In this document: positions 18,378 through 28,455 of the stretch, piece after piece | Layout of the letters: each line of letters opens with the position of its first letter | Numbering within the stretch: the first letter of the stretch is position 1 | From: Bacteroidota bacterium | GTDB taxonomy: Bacteria; Bacteroidota; Bacteroidia; Flavobacteriales; Flavobacteriaceae | DNA length: 43,228 nucleotides | Direction of reading: 5' to 3' | Assembly: GCA_947466955.1 (NCBI GenBank) | Contig: CANIFM010000003.1 | Coordinates: forward strand, 1 to 43,228 | Program-made: the position numbers and the translations under genes | The notes under the pieces: model-generated | Seen by the model: only the letters and a program-made list of their open reading frames with translations | Told to the model about the DNA's origin: nothing | Database searches by the model: none

Positions 18378-20576
18378 ATGTTTAAAAAAACACTCTTACT
18401 ATTTTTTTTATTTATCTTCCAATTTGGATTCTCCCAATCTGAAGTGACTACTGTTGCGGAAATTAAAAATATTATAACCAAATCAGGTGCTCATTTAAGT
18501 AAATTAGAATGTGATAAATCTTTAGTATTAGCAAAAAAAGCACTTGAAAAAGCAATATTAATAAATGACAATGAACTTATTGCTAGATCTTATAATATAA
18601 TAGGATTGAATCTTGATGAATATTATGATTTTGCAAAAGCAATCTTTTTTTTCAATAAAGGTTTAGAATATGCCAATAAAACGAAGAGTGATTTTATAAA
18701 ATATTCATTACACAATAATATTGCTAGAACCTATTGTTTTCGGAACATTGATTTCAAAAAAGGAATTTATCATTATAAAAAAGGCTTGTATTATTCAAAA
18801 TTGCTAAAAGACGACTATGAAATAATGTATGCCAATATTAATATTGCAACTGCTTATTTTGCGATTGATGATTATAATAACGGATTTCCGTATCTAAAAA
18901 CAGTCAAATCATCTGTTGAAAATGGAGAAGAATTGGAAGCTAAAATTTCCTATAATTCCTTACTAGGTGCCTATTATTCCTATAAAAATAATTATGTAGA
19001 TTCTGAAAAATCATATAAAAAAGCATTAGAATTTTGCGGGGAAAATAAACCGGAATTTTTAGAAGGAAATGCGGTAGAAGTATATGACGATATTGCTCGA
19101 ATGTACTCAAAAAAGGAAGATTTTGAAAATGCGTATCTTTATATGGATAAATATAATGTACTAAAAGAAAAGCTATACAATGATGAGCATTCAAAAATAG
19201 AAAGAAAATCTGGAATGAGTATGGTTTTAGATGAGTATAAGCGACAAATTAGTCAATTGGAGATACAAAAAGCGAGACAGATTCAAATAATTTATCAAAC
19301 TAAAGTTATAGGAATATTGTTTATAATTTTGTTCTTAATATTTATTCTATTATTAGTAACTCTTTATAAAGGTTATATTTTTAAGAAAAAAGCAAATCTT
19401 AAACTACTTGAGACTAATAAAAAGTTAAAAATTGCCAAAAAACAAGCCATAGATATTTCCAATCTTAAAACACAATTTATTTCCACAATTAGCCATGAAC
19501 TAAGAACGCCTTTATATGGAGTTGTAGGAATTGTAGATATTTTAAAAGATGAACATCCAGAACTTGCAAAAAGTACTTATATTGATTCTCTTAAATTTTC
19601 TGCAAATTATTTGCTATCTTTAGTAAATGATGTACTACAAATTAGTAAAATCGAAAACAAGCAAATTGCATTAGAAAAAACGACTTTTAATATTTTCGAT
19701 GAAATGAATTCTATTTTAGAGACAATAAGTGTTTTATTTAAAATGAATCATAATAACATATCTTTTAAAATTGATGAAAAAATTCCTAAACAGTTAATTG
19801 GTGATAAGGATAGATTGTCACAAATATTAATTAATCTGATTAGTAATTCATTGAAATTTACAAAAGAAGGAGAAGTTATATTAACTGTTAATTTATTAAA
19901 TACTAAGGATAATTTTAGCCATATTGAATTTGAAGTTAAAGATACAGGAATTGGAATTGCACTCGAAAACCAAACAAAAATTTTCGATAGATTCGTACAA
20001 CTTAATGATGCTAACGTTAATTATCAAGGTTCTGGTTTAGGATTGTCAATAGTTAAAAAGTTAATAGATTTATTTGATACTAAGATTCAACTTCAAAGTG
20101 AACTAGGAAAAGGAACTACTTTTAATTTTACAATTAAATTTAAAAATGTTAGTTCGGAATCGTCTGAAATTGCAAATGTGGAAATTGTAAATACTGTATT
20201 TTCAAATCTTAAGGTCTTAATCGTTGAAGATAATAAGATAAATCAATTAGTAACGAGAAAGATTCTAGAGAAAAGCCAATGCAACTGCACTGTTGTAGAA
20301 GCTGGAATAGAAGCTCTTGAAATTCTAGAAACAGAAACTTTTGATTTGATTTTAATGGATATTAACATGCCTGGAATGAATGGCTTTGAAACAACAATCA
20401 AGATTAGGCAAAATAATATTAAAACACCAATTATTGCTTTAACGGCATTTTCTAAACATGAAATTGAACAGGAAGCCATTATATCTGGTATGGATGCAGT
20501 TGTTATTAAGCCTTATAAAACATCAGAATTATATTCAATTATATCAGAATTGGTACAGAAAAAAAACGCTGATTAA
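18378..20576 (+). CDS. Hybrid sensor histidine kinase/response regulator with TPR-like sensor
   Basis: 732 aa. Signal-like N-terminus, TPR-like repeats, TM helix, FISTISHELRTPLYGVVGI, HATPase (DTGIGIALENQTKIFDRF, GSGLGLSIVKKL), C-terminal REC (VLIVEDNKINQLV, DLILMDINMPGMNGFE). Confidence 0.95.
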   Translation: MFKKTLLLFFLFIFQFGFSQSEVTTVAEIKNIITKSGAHLSKLECDKSLVLAKKALEKAILINDNELIARSYNIIGLNLDEYYDFAKAIFFFNKGLEYANKTKSDFIKYSLHNNIARTYCFRNIDFKKGIYHYKKGLYYSKLLKDDYEIMYANINIATAYFAIDDYNNGFPYLKTVKSSVENGEELEAKISYNSLLGAYYSYKNNYVDSEKSYKKALEFCGENKPEFLEGNAVEVYDDIARMYSKKEDFENAYLYMDKYNVLKEKLYNDEHSKIERKSGMSMVLDEYKRQISQLEIQKARQIQIIYQTKVIGILFIILFLIFILLLVTLYKGYIFKKKANLKLLETNKKLKIAKKQAIDISNLKTQFISTISHELRTPLYGVVGIVDILKDEHPELAKSTYIDSLKFSANYLLSLVNDVLQISKIENKQIALEKTTFNIFDEMNSILETISVLFKMNHNNISFKIDEKIPKQLIGDKDRLSQILINLISNSLKFTKEGEVILTVNLLNTKDNFSHIEFEVKDTGIGIALENQTKIFDRFVQLNDANVNYQGSGLGLSIVKKLIDLFDTKIQLQSELGKGTTFNFTIKFKNVSSESSEIANVEIVNTVFSNLKVLIVEDNKINQLVTRKILEKSQCNCTVVEAGIEALEILETETFDLILMDINMPGMNGFETTIKIRQNNIKTPIIALTAFSKHEIEQEAIISGMDAVVIKPYKTSELYSIISELVQKKNAD

Positions 20577-20590
20577 TACCAGCGTTTCTT
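20564..20590 (+). terminator. Intrinsic terminator overlapping the stop codon of the hybrid kinase gene
   Basis: aaacgct-gattaatacc-agcgttt then tcttttct. The TAA stop lies in the loop. Confidence 0.75.
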
Positions 20591-20638
20591 TTCTGTTTTG
20601 AAATAGCATAAAACAAAACAGATATAAATAGGTTTGAA

Positions 20639-21103
20639 CTATTTAATTGGAATGTTTTTCAATGCTTTTTTCTTCGCACCTTCTTTTTTAGAAACGGTTA
20701 CATGAAGAATACCATCTTTATAAATGGCTTCAATTTTGTTTTCATCGACATAATCAGGAAGGGTGAATGATCTGTAAAAAGATTGATAATTAAATTCTTT
20801 ACGAACGTAATCTTCTTTTTTATTTTTTTCTTCTTTTTCTTCTCGTTTTTCAGATGAAATTGCAAGTAGATTGTTGTCGATTTCTACCTTGAAATCTTCT
20901 TTTTTCATTCCTGGAGCTGCCAATTCAATTACCAGTTTAGTGTCGGTTTCTTTGAGATTTACCGAAGGCAAACTTGTTCCCAATGCTGAATAATTTCTGT
21001 CGGTCCAATCAAAGATGTCTCTCGAAAAAAAATCATCAAAAAGAGTATTCGCTGCCTTACTTACTGACGGAAATAATCCATCTTTTTTAACTAATGTTTC
21101 CAT
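20639..21103 (-). CDS. Hsp20/alpha-crystallin small heat shock protein
   Basis: 154 aa. LPSVNLKETDTKLVIELAAPGMKKEDFKVEIDNNLLAIS, DGILHVTVSKKE. Confidence 0.96.
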   Translation of the reverse strand: METLVKKDGLFPSVSKAANTLFDDFFSRDIFDWTDRNYSALGTSLPSVNLKETDTKLVIELAAPGMKKEDFKVEIDNNLLAISSEKREEKEEKNKKEDYVRKEFNYQSFYRSFTLPDYVDENKIEAIYKDGILHVTVSKKEGAKKKALKNIPIK

Positions 21104-21279
21104 GTTTTTTTAATTAAATGATTTATAATTTATTCTATCAAATTTAGATAAAATAAGTATTTACAAATCGTAAATTAACAGTTAAAACGTTGAAATGTAG
21201 TTGTTTATAGACGAATTACAGTTTCGTTAAATTCCAGTAAGATTTCGTTTATAATTTAAGATAAAAATTAGTAAGCAGT

Positions 21280-22533
21280 TTAGTACCAGCGCTTTTTATT
21301 CTGTTTAGAAACATTAGATTTTCTGGATTTATTAGCTTCGCCGCTTCTATTAGAATTATTTTGTGCAGCCGCAGGAGCTGTTTCTGGACTTCCGCTATGC
21401 CAAGGATAAGGATGATCTGAAACCGTTTTCACATCAACTTTTATCAATTTTTGGATGTCTTTCCAATACGCATGTTCGTCTTTACTACAAAATGAAATCG
21501 CAATTCCACCATTTCCGGCACGTCCTGTTCTACCAATTCTGTGCACGTAGGTTTCAGGAATATTAGGTAAATCAAAATTGATTACAAATGGCAGTTGATC
21601 GATGTCAATTCCACGAGCAGCAATGTCAGTGGCAACAAGAACGCCAACTTCTTTATTTTTAAAAGCATCTAAAACACGTTGTCTTGCATTTTGAGATTTA
21701 TCGCCGTGAATGGCTTCTGCAGCAATATTTTGTTTTCTCAACGCTTTTACAACATTGTCAGCCCCGTGTTTCGTTCTTGAAAACACCAAAACATCCGATA
21801 GATTTTCATTTTTTATTAAATGGTATAACAAATTTCTTTTTTCAGTTTTATCAACAAAATAGACTCTTTGTTCTACATTTTCCGCTGTTGACGAAACGGG
21901 TGAAACCGAAACTGTTGCAGGATCTTGAAGAAACATTTCTGCTAATTCCCGAATTGCTATTGGCATTGTAGCCGAAAAGAATAAAGTTTGTCTGTTTTTT
22001 GGAGTCAATTTAACGATTTTCTTCACGTCATTTACAAATCCCATGTCTAACATTTGATCTGCTTCGTCAAGGACTAAAGTATGCAAATGATCTAAATCTA
22101 TGAATCCTTGTTTGTGTAAATCTAATAATCGACCAGGAGTTGCCACCAAAATATCGACACCATTTCTCAAAGTATCAACTTGTGGATTTTGCGAAACCCC
22201 ACCAAATATAGTAAGTTGTGTTAAATTTGTGTATTTTCCATACGCCTCAAAACTTTGCCCAATTTGAACTGCTAATTCCCTTGTTGGCGTTACAACTAAA
22301 GCACGAATTTGTTTTGCTTTTTTTGTAGAACCAACAATTCGGTGCAATTGATGAATAATTGGTATTGCAAATGCGCCCGTTTTTCCTGTTCCCGTTTGTG
22401 CGCAACCAATTAAATCTTGACCCGCCAAAACAATTGGAATTGCTTGTTCTTGAATTGGTGTTGCTTCTGTATAGCCTAATTCAAATACGGCTTTTTGGAT
22501 ACTTTTTGAAAGTGATAAATCTTCGAATAACAT
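21280..22533 (-). CDS. DEAD/DEAH box RNA helicase (RhlE-like)
   Basis: 417 aa. AQTGTGKTGAFAIPI, PTRELAVQI, VLDEADQMLDMGF, SATMP, HRIGRTGRAG. Confidence 0.96.
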   Translation of the reverse strand: MLFEDLSLSKSIQKAVFELGYTEATPIQEQAIPIVLAGQDLIGCAQTGTGKTGAFAIPIIHQLHRIVGSTKKAKQIRALVVTPTRELAVQIGQSFEAYGKYTNLTQLTIFGGVSQNPQVDTLRNGVDILVATPGRLLDLHKQGFIDLDHLHTLVLDEADQMLDMGFVNDVKKIVKLTPKNRQTLFFSATMPIAIRELAEMFLQDPATVSVSPVSSTAENVEQRVYFVDKTEKRNLLYHLIKNENLSDVLVFSRTKHGADNVVKALRKQNIAAEAIHGDKSQNARQRVLDAFKNKEVGVLVATDIAARGIDIDQLPFVINFDLPNIPETYVHRIGRTGRAGNGGIAISFCSKDEHAYWKDIQKLIKVDVKTVSDHPYPWHSGSPETAPAAAQNNSNRSGEANKSRKSNVSKQNKKRWY

Positions 22534-22642
22534 ATTTTTGATATTTAGAATTTAGTATTAGGTACTAAAATTCTCTGCAAAGATAGGTTTTATTAATTAT
22601 ATCACTATTTTTTGCGCTTAAAGCAAATGTAAACGTATTGAT

Positions 22643-23692
22643 TTATTGATTATTTGTAGGGTTTACATAATTGGCTTTCATAAAATCGGTAACCAAATAA
22701 CCAATTAATTTTCCAATTAAATGCGTGTTTTTTTCGTCACCTAAATCAGGAGCGCCTTCGCAAATATGAAGATATGATGCATTTTGATTGTTTCCAAAGT
22801 GATAGATAAATTGGCGTAATTTCTCAACCGAAAAACCGCTCAATGTCATAGCGCTACTCGCAATATTAGGAATCGCATCAAGATCTATTTCAATTCCAAA
22901 ACAGTCTTCTTTGATAAATTCCAGTGCTACATTCATTTCAGGTTCAAACTTTTTTTGCTTTCTAATTTGAATTTCATCGTAGGTATTAAATTTTACACGA
23001 TCTTCAATTTTTTTCAAAGAATCTAAAACACTTTTAGAAGTATAATTTTCATGCAATCCAAAGATGAAATATTTATGTAAAAATCCTTCTTCATAGGCAT
23101 ACGAAAAACCATTTCCACTGTGACGACCTTCCAAAATTCTAAAATCGGAATGCGCATCAAAATTAATTGCATTAATAGGTTTCCCTTTTGCCAATGCAAC
23201 GCCTTTAATATTTCCGTAAGAATTATTATGACCACCTCCAATAATGATTGGGGTTTTACCCGCTTTTATGATATTAAATATGATATGAGAAACTTCTTTA
23301 TCGATTTTATGAACCAATTGATTTAACTTTTTTCTATCATTTACAGCATTAAAATCTAATTTTTGACTTTCCGCCATTTCATCCGTAACATCTAATTGTC
23401 CTAAAACAAGCAATTGACTTCCTTTGCAAAACCGATTGTGTTGAATATTTGCAATGCTTTTTATAGCACTTTCCCAAGCCGAAGCGGCTCCTGGGCGACC
23501 ATAATTAGCTCTAACTCCAATGTCTTCAGGGATTCCAAACAAAACGTATTTTACTTCACAGGTTTTCAAAAATGAAATTGCATCAGAATTTATAGGAACA
23601 GTAATCATTTTTTCGCCAAATTTCACTTCTCCACATCTGAAGTTGGTAACTTTTGCAAGGTCGTTAACCGTGAAGGGAATCAATTTTTCCAT
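22643..23692 (-). CDS. Formimidoylglutamase (arginase/agmatinase family)
   Basis: 349 aa. GIPEDIGVRANYGRPGA, IIGGGHNNSYG, NFDAHSDFR, EIDLDAIPNIASSAMTLSGFS. Confidence 0.88.
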   Translation of the reverse strand: MEKLIPFTVNDLAKVTNFRCGEVKFGEKMITVPINSDAISFLKTCEVKYVLFGIPEDIGVRANYGRPGAASAWESAIKSIANIQHNRFCKGSQLLVLGQLDVTDEMAESQKLDFNAVNDRKKLNQLVHKIDKEVSHIIFNIIKAGKTPIIIGGGHNNSYGNIKGVALAKGKPINAINFDAHSDFRILEGRHSGNGFSYAYEEGFLHKYFIFGLHENYTSKSVLDSLKKIEDRVKFNTYDEIQIRKQKKFEPEMNVALEFIKEDCFGIEIDLDAIPNIASSAMTLSGFSVEKLRQFIYHFGNNQNASYLHICEGAPDLGDEKNTHLIGKLIGYLVTDFMKANYVNPTNNQ

Positions 23693-23781
23693 AGAAATTT
23701 TCTTTCCTCAAAAATAATATAATTTATTTACCTACGTTATTAGAATATAAATTATTATTTTCGTAAAAAATTAATCAAAAC

Positions 23782-24666
23782 ATGGAAAATCAAAAAAGTA
23801 ATTCAAGTCTAAAAGCAATAATTATTGCATTATCAGTACTCTTAGCAATAAGTTTAGTTTATATCTACAAAATAACTTCTGATGCCAATGCAACTCAAAC
23901 TAAATTAACTACAACAATTACAGAAAAAGAATCTGTATTAAAAGATTTGCAAGCATTAAAATCTACTTATGACGCTGCAATTGCTGAAAACACTTCTATG
24001 TCTGATGAATTAGTTGCTGAAAGAGATAAAGTTGTTGCTTTGATGGCAAATTTGCAAAAATCTAAAGGTGATGTTGCTTCAATGGCAAAATACAAAAAAC
24101 AATTCCTTGAATTAGAATCAAAAATGAAAGGTTTAGTTGCTGAAAACGAAGGTTTAAAGAAAGACAACACCGTTTTAACAGTTCAACGTGACAGTACAAT
24201 TGTTGTTCTTGGAGAATCTAAAAAATTCAATGAAGTTTTAGTTGGTCAAAATGAAGATTTAGCTAAAACAGTTGAAAAAGGATCTAAATTAAGTGTATTG
24301 AATTTAAAAACGGCTGCTTTTAAAGTAAGAAGTTCTGGAAAAGAAATTGCAACAGATAAAGCAAGTCGTGCTGATATTTTAAAAATTAGCTTCACAATCG
24401 CTGAAAATTCTATTGCAAAATCAGGTGATAAAAAATATTATGTTCAAGTAATTGATAGTAAAAGTAACGTTATTGGTGAAAAACAAACAGAGGCTTTTGC
24501 TGATAAAACGTTGACATATAGCTTTGTTGCCAATGTTAAATATGAAAATAAAACGGTTGATGTAACTCAAAATTTACCAAGTGATAAACTTGAAAAAGGA
24601 ACTTATTTTGTAAATGTTTTTGACAAAGGGGAATTGGTTTCTAAATCAAGTTTTTCATTGAAATAG
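23782..24666 (+). CDS. Hypothetical coiled-coil protein with N-terminal TM anchor
   Basis: 294 aa. TM segment AIIIALSVLLAISLVYIY, long coiled coil, C-terminal beta-rich region. Confidence 0.8.
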   Translation: MENQKSNSSLKAIIIALSVLLAISLVYIYKITSDANATQTKLTTTITEKESVLKDLQALKSTYDAAIAENTSMSDELVAERDKVVALMANLQKSKGDVASMAKYKKQFLELESKMKGLVAENEGLKKDNTVLTVQRDSTIVVLGESKKFNEVLVGQNEDLAKTVEKGSKLSVLNLKTAAFKVRSSGKEIATDKASRADILKISFTIAENSIAKSGDKKYYVQVIDSKSNVIGEKQTEAFADKTLTYSFVANVKYENKTVDVTQNLPSDKLEKGTYFVNVFDKGELVSKSSFSLK

Positions 24667-24685
24667 TCAACTTTTAGTTATAAAT

Positions 24686-24720
24686 AAAAAGGGATTCGTG
24701 ACAAACGAATCCCTTTTTTA
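24686..24720. terminator. Bidirectional intrinsic terminator
   Basis: aaaaagggattcgtgacaaacgaatccctttttta between convergent genes. Confidence 0.93.
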
Positions 24721-24729
24721 TTAATATTA

Positions 24730-25965
24730 CTAAATAATATTCCCTCCAATAATTACAGTATCTATTAGGTTGCTTCCAAATGCGTATGGCAACTGATAAA
24801 AAGAGCTAATTGGCTTAGTGATAATGATATTGGCTTTTTTACCTATTGTAATACTTCCATGCGTTTCAGAAATTCCCATTGCAAAAGCACCGTTAATTGT
24901 GGCTGCATTGATAGCTTCTTCGGGTGTCATTTTCATTTTTATGCAAGCCGTAGCGACCACAAAATTCATATTTCCAGAAGGAGTAGAGCCAGGATTGAAA
25001 TCGGTGGCTAATGCCAATGGTAATCCTGCCGAAATCATTTCTCGCGCAGGCGTGTAAGGAATACTCAAAAAATAAGAACACGAAGGCAACGCAACGGGCA
25101 TGGTTTCAGTGTTTTTTAAGGCTTCAATATCTTCAGAATTCATAACTTCAAGATGATCCACAGAAAGTGCATTGTATTGTACAGCTGCTTTAATTCCACC
25201 AATAGCATTGAATTGATTGACGTGAATTTTCGGAATTAATCCAAATTGTATTCCTGCAGCCATAATTTGCTCCGTTTCCTCTACTGAAAAATAACCCATT
25301 TCACAAAAAACATCTATAAAATCAGCAAGTTGTTCTTTGGCAATTTGAGGAATCATTTCATTGATAATTAAATCAATATAACCTTTATGATTTTCTTTAT
25401 ATTCTATTGGAAATGCATGCGCACCAAGGAAAGTAGCTTTAATAGCAATTGGATAATTGGATTTTAGTTTTTGAATTACCCGAAGCATTTTCAATTCTCC
25501 TTCAACATAAAGTCCGTAACCCGATTTAATTTCTACCGCTCCAGTTCCTAATTTCATTACTTCTTCCAACCGAACTTTTGATTGATTATAAAGCTCTTCT
25601 TCCGAAGTTTCGTTGAGTTTTTTAGCCGAATTTAGAATTCCACCGCCGCGATTGGCAATTTCTTCATACGACAAACCATTAATTCTATCTACAAATTCTT
25701 GCTCTCTATTTCCTGCATAAACGATATGCGTATGGCTGTCACACCAAGTTGGCAGAACCATTTTCCCAGCGGCATCAATCGTAGTATCTGCGTTAGTTTC
25801 TGGACAATTGTCCATTGCTCCAAAAGCAGCAATTGTATCATTTTCTATTAATAAAAAGGCATTTTTAATAGTTGGAAGTACACTCATTTCTGCTCCAGAA
25901 ACTTTTAAAATTCCTTTTTCACGAACTTGAATTAACTCTTTTATATTGATGATTAAAATTTTCAT
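24730..25965 (-). CDS. hutI: Imidazolonepropionase
   Basis: VLPTWCDSHTHIVYAGNREQEFVDRINGLSYEEIANRGGGI, ALATDFNPGSTPSGNM. Start MKILIINIKEL at 25965 preferred over 26022. Confidence 0.94.
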   Translation of the reverse strand: MKILIINIKELIQVREKGILKVSGAEMSVLPTIKNAFLLIENDTIAAFGAMDNCPETNADTTIDAAGKMVLPTWCDSHTHIVYAGNREQEFVDRINGLSYEEIANRGGGILNSAKKLNETSEEELYNQSKVRLEEVMKLGTGAVEIKSGYGLYVEGELKMLRVIQKLKSNYPIAIKATFLGAHAFPIEYKENHKGYIDLIINEMIPQIAKEQLADFIDVFCEMGYFSVEETEQIMAAGIQFGLIPKIHVNQFNAIGGIKAAVQYNALSVDHLEVMNSEDIEALKNTETMPVALPSCSYFLSIPYTPAREMISAGLPLALATDFNPGSTPSGNMNFVVATACIKMKMTPEEAINAATINGAFAMGISETHGSITIGKKANIIITKPISSFYQLPYAFGSNLIDTVIIGGNII

Positions 25966-26033
25966 GTAATGATTTTTAGTAAAAATACTCTGAATTTTAT
26001 AATAATTCTTAAATTTAGACAAAATTAGACATT

Positions 26034-27104
26034 GTGAGAAAAATTAGATACAAAAAAGGCAGAAAAGTTCAACCTTCAATATTAGAATATACGGGCGTTC
26101 ATAAGAAATTACAAACCGAAATGCAATTGTTTGTCTATGATGATATTGATTTAACGGAATATCCTGATTTTAAAATCAATGAATTTCCTGAAACATTGGA
26201 TTTAAATAAGATAAATTGGTTGAACATCCATGGTTTGAACGATATTGAATTGATAAAATCTATTGGGACTTTCTTAGATGTTGATAATTTTATTTTAGGG
26301 GATATTTTAAATACCACCAGAAGAACAAAATTAGATGAATTTCACGATGTTTTATTTTTCAATATAAAATCACTTTTACCAACGGAACATTCCGATAATA
26401 TTTCTGTTGAACAAATTAGTTTCTTGATAAAAGAAGGAGTTTTAGTATCCTTTCAAGAAAAAAGAAGCGATTTCTTTGCTCATATTCGGGAGCGAATTAG
26501 AACCCATTCTGGAATTGTAAGAACTAAAAAGGCGGATTATTTACTTTATTTATTGCTTGATGCGATAATGGAAAATTTCTATATTACCATTGAAGCGGAA
26601 GAAGACAAGGTGGAATTGTTAATTAGCCTTTCTAAAACCAGTGCCAATCCTTCTATTTTGGTGCAAATTGAGAAACACCGTGATAATTTCAACTTTTTGA
26701 AACGTTCTATTATTCCGTTACGGGATTCCTTATATTCAATTAAAAGCATCAAAGATGATGATGTTTTCAATGCGATTGCTCATGAAAATTTCAGCTTTTT
26801 TGCTCGTTTACACCAAAAAAGTTTAGAACTTTTGGATCAAATTGATGATGATATGGTTACGCTTGATAGTGCGTCAAATTTCTTTTTTTCTTCCCAAAAC
26901 CACAAGATGAATGAGGTTATGAAGATTTTGACGGTAGTTTCTGCAATATTTATTCCTTTGACTTTTATTGTCGGAGTTTATGGAATGAATTTTGAAAATA
27001 TGCCAGAATTGAAAAATCCAAATGGCTATTTTATTGTTATTGGAATTATGTTTTCTATTGTAATTGGTATGGTTTATTACTTTAAAAAACGCAATTGGTT
27101 TTAA
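26034..27104 (+). CDS. corA: Magnesium/cobalt transporter CorA
   Basis: 356 aa. C-terminal IFIPLTFIVGVYGMNFENMPEL (GMN motif). GTG start at 26034. Confidence 0.95.
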   Translation: MRKIRYKKGRKVQPSILEYTGVHKKLQTEMQLFVYDDIDLTEYPDFKINEFPETLDLNKINWLNIHGLNDIELIKSIGTFLDVDNFILGDILNTTRRTKLDEFHDVLFFNIKSLLPTEHSDNISVEQISFLIKEGVLVSFQEKRSDFFAHIRERIRTHSGIVRTKKADYLLYLLLDAIMENFYITIEAEEDKVELLISLSKTSANPSILVQIEKHRDNFNFLKRSIIPLRDSLYSIKSIKDDDVFNAIAHENFSFFARLHQKSLELLDQIDDDMVTLDSASNFFFSSQNHKMNEVMKILTVVSAIFIPLTFIVGVYGMNFENMPELKNPNGYFIVIGIMFSIVIGMVYYFKKRNWF

Positions 27105-27105
27105 T

Positions 27106-28434
27106 TTAGAGCCATTTCAAAAGCTTCTTAATCGTTTTCAATTTATCATTGTATGGTGCATATCGCATTGGTAAATCAAGCCAATTTGCTTTTTTTACAA
27201 TTGATTTTTTATGGGAAAAAGTATCAAAACTCAATTTTCCATGATACGCCCCAATTCCAGAATGACCAACGCCTCCAAAGGGCAATCGATTGTTGGAGAA
27301 ATGAATTACAGTATCATTTATACATCCACCGCCAAAAGAGAATTTTTGAATCATTTCTTCGGCAAAATAATTGTTTGTTGTGAATACATACAAAGACAAA
27401 GGTTTCTCATATTTTGTAATTATATTTTTCAAATCGACAGTATTTTGATACGATAAAATGGGCAGTAAAGGTCCAAAGATTTCGTCTTTCATTACTTCAC
27501 TTTCAAGTGATGGCTCGTCAATGAGAGTAGGAGCGAGGAAGCAATTTTCTTTATTGGATTGACCTCCAAAAATCACTTTTTCAGGTTCAATTAAATTCAA
27601 TAATCGTTCCCAGTTTTTAGTATTTATTATCCGTGTATAATCAGGAGATAATTCAGGATTTTCTCCATAAGCATTGGTGATTTCTTGTTTTAAATGTTCA
27701 GTAAATTCCAATTTTACGCTATCGTGAACTAATAAATAATCAGGTGCAATACAGGTTTGCCCCGCATTTATAAATTTTCCCCAAACAATTCGTTTTGCAG
27801 CTAATTTTAAATTGGCAGTTTCATCAATTATACAAGGATTTTTACCTCCTAATTCTAAAGTTATTGGTGTGAGATATTCAGCAGCAGCTTTGGCAACAAT
27901 TTTTCCTACAGCCACACTTCCAGTAAAAAAGATGTAATCCCAGCGTTGTGACAATAGGTTTTGCGATACTTCAACACCGCCTTCAATAACTTCTACATGA
28001 TTTTTATCAAATACATTTGAAATAATTTCAGCAATAATCCTTGACGTGTGCGGCGTTAATTCTGAAGGTTTCAATACAACTGAATTTCCAGCCACAACAG
28101 CCGCAATTAAAGGACACAAAGCCAATTGAAACGGGTAATTCCAAGGCGCAATTATCAAAACTTTGCCGTAAGGCTCACTATAGATATAATCTTTTGAAGG
28201 AAAATTTAATAGTGATGGAAGTACTTTTTTAGGTTTTGACCAACATTTTATATTTTTGATTGTGTTCTTAAGGTCGCTAATTACATAATTAGTTTCAGTT
28301 AAAACAGCCTCAAAAGCAGGTTTCTTAAAATCGTTATACAACGCTTGAATAATCCGATCTTCATTTTCTTGAATTGAAAACAATAATCGTTTTAGAGTTT
28401 CTGTTCTAAATTGTATGTTTGTTTTGAATTCCAT
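27106..28434 (-). CDS. Aldehyde dehydrogenase family protein
   Basis: 442 aa. IIAPWNYPFQLALCPLIAAVVAGNSVVLKPSE, FFTGSVAVGK, LELGGKNPCII, FINAGQTCIAPDY. Confidence 0.95.
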   Translation of the reverse strand: MEFKTNIQFRTETLKRLLFSIQENEDRIIQALYNDFKKPAFEAVLTETNYVISDLKNTIKNIKCWSKPKKVLPSLLNFPSKDYIYSEPYGKVLIIAPWNYPFQLALCPLIAAVVAGNSVVLKPSELTPHTSRIIAEIISNVFDKNHVEVIEGGVEVSQNLLSQRWDYIFFTGSVAVGKIVAKAAAEYLTPITLELGGKNPCIIDETANLKLAAKRIVWGKFINAGQTCIAPDYLLVHDSVKLEFTEHLKQEITNAYGENPELSPDYTRIINTKNWERLLNLIEPEKVIFGGQSNKENCFLAPTLIDEPSLESEVMKDEIFGPLLPILSYQNTVDLKNIITKYEKPLSLYVFTTNNYFAEEMIQKFSFGGGCINDTVIHFSNNRLPFGGVGHSGIGAYHGKLSFDTFSHKKSIVKKANWLDLPMRYAPYNDKLKTIKKLLKWL

Positions 28435-28455
28435 AGTAATGATATAAATTATTTA

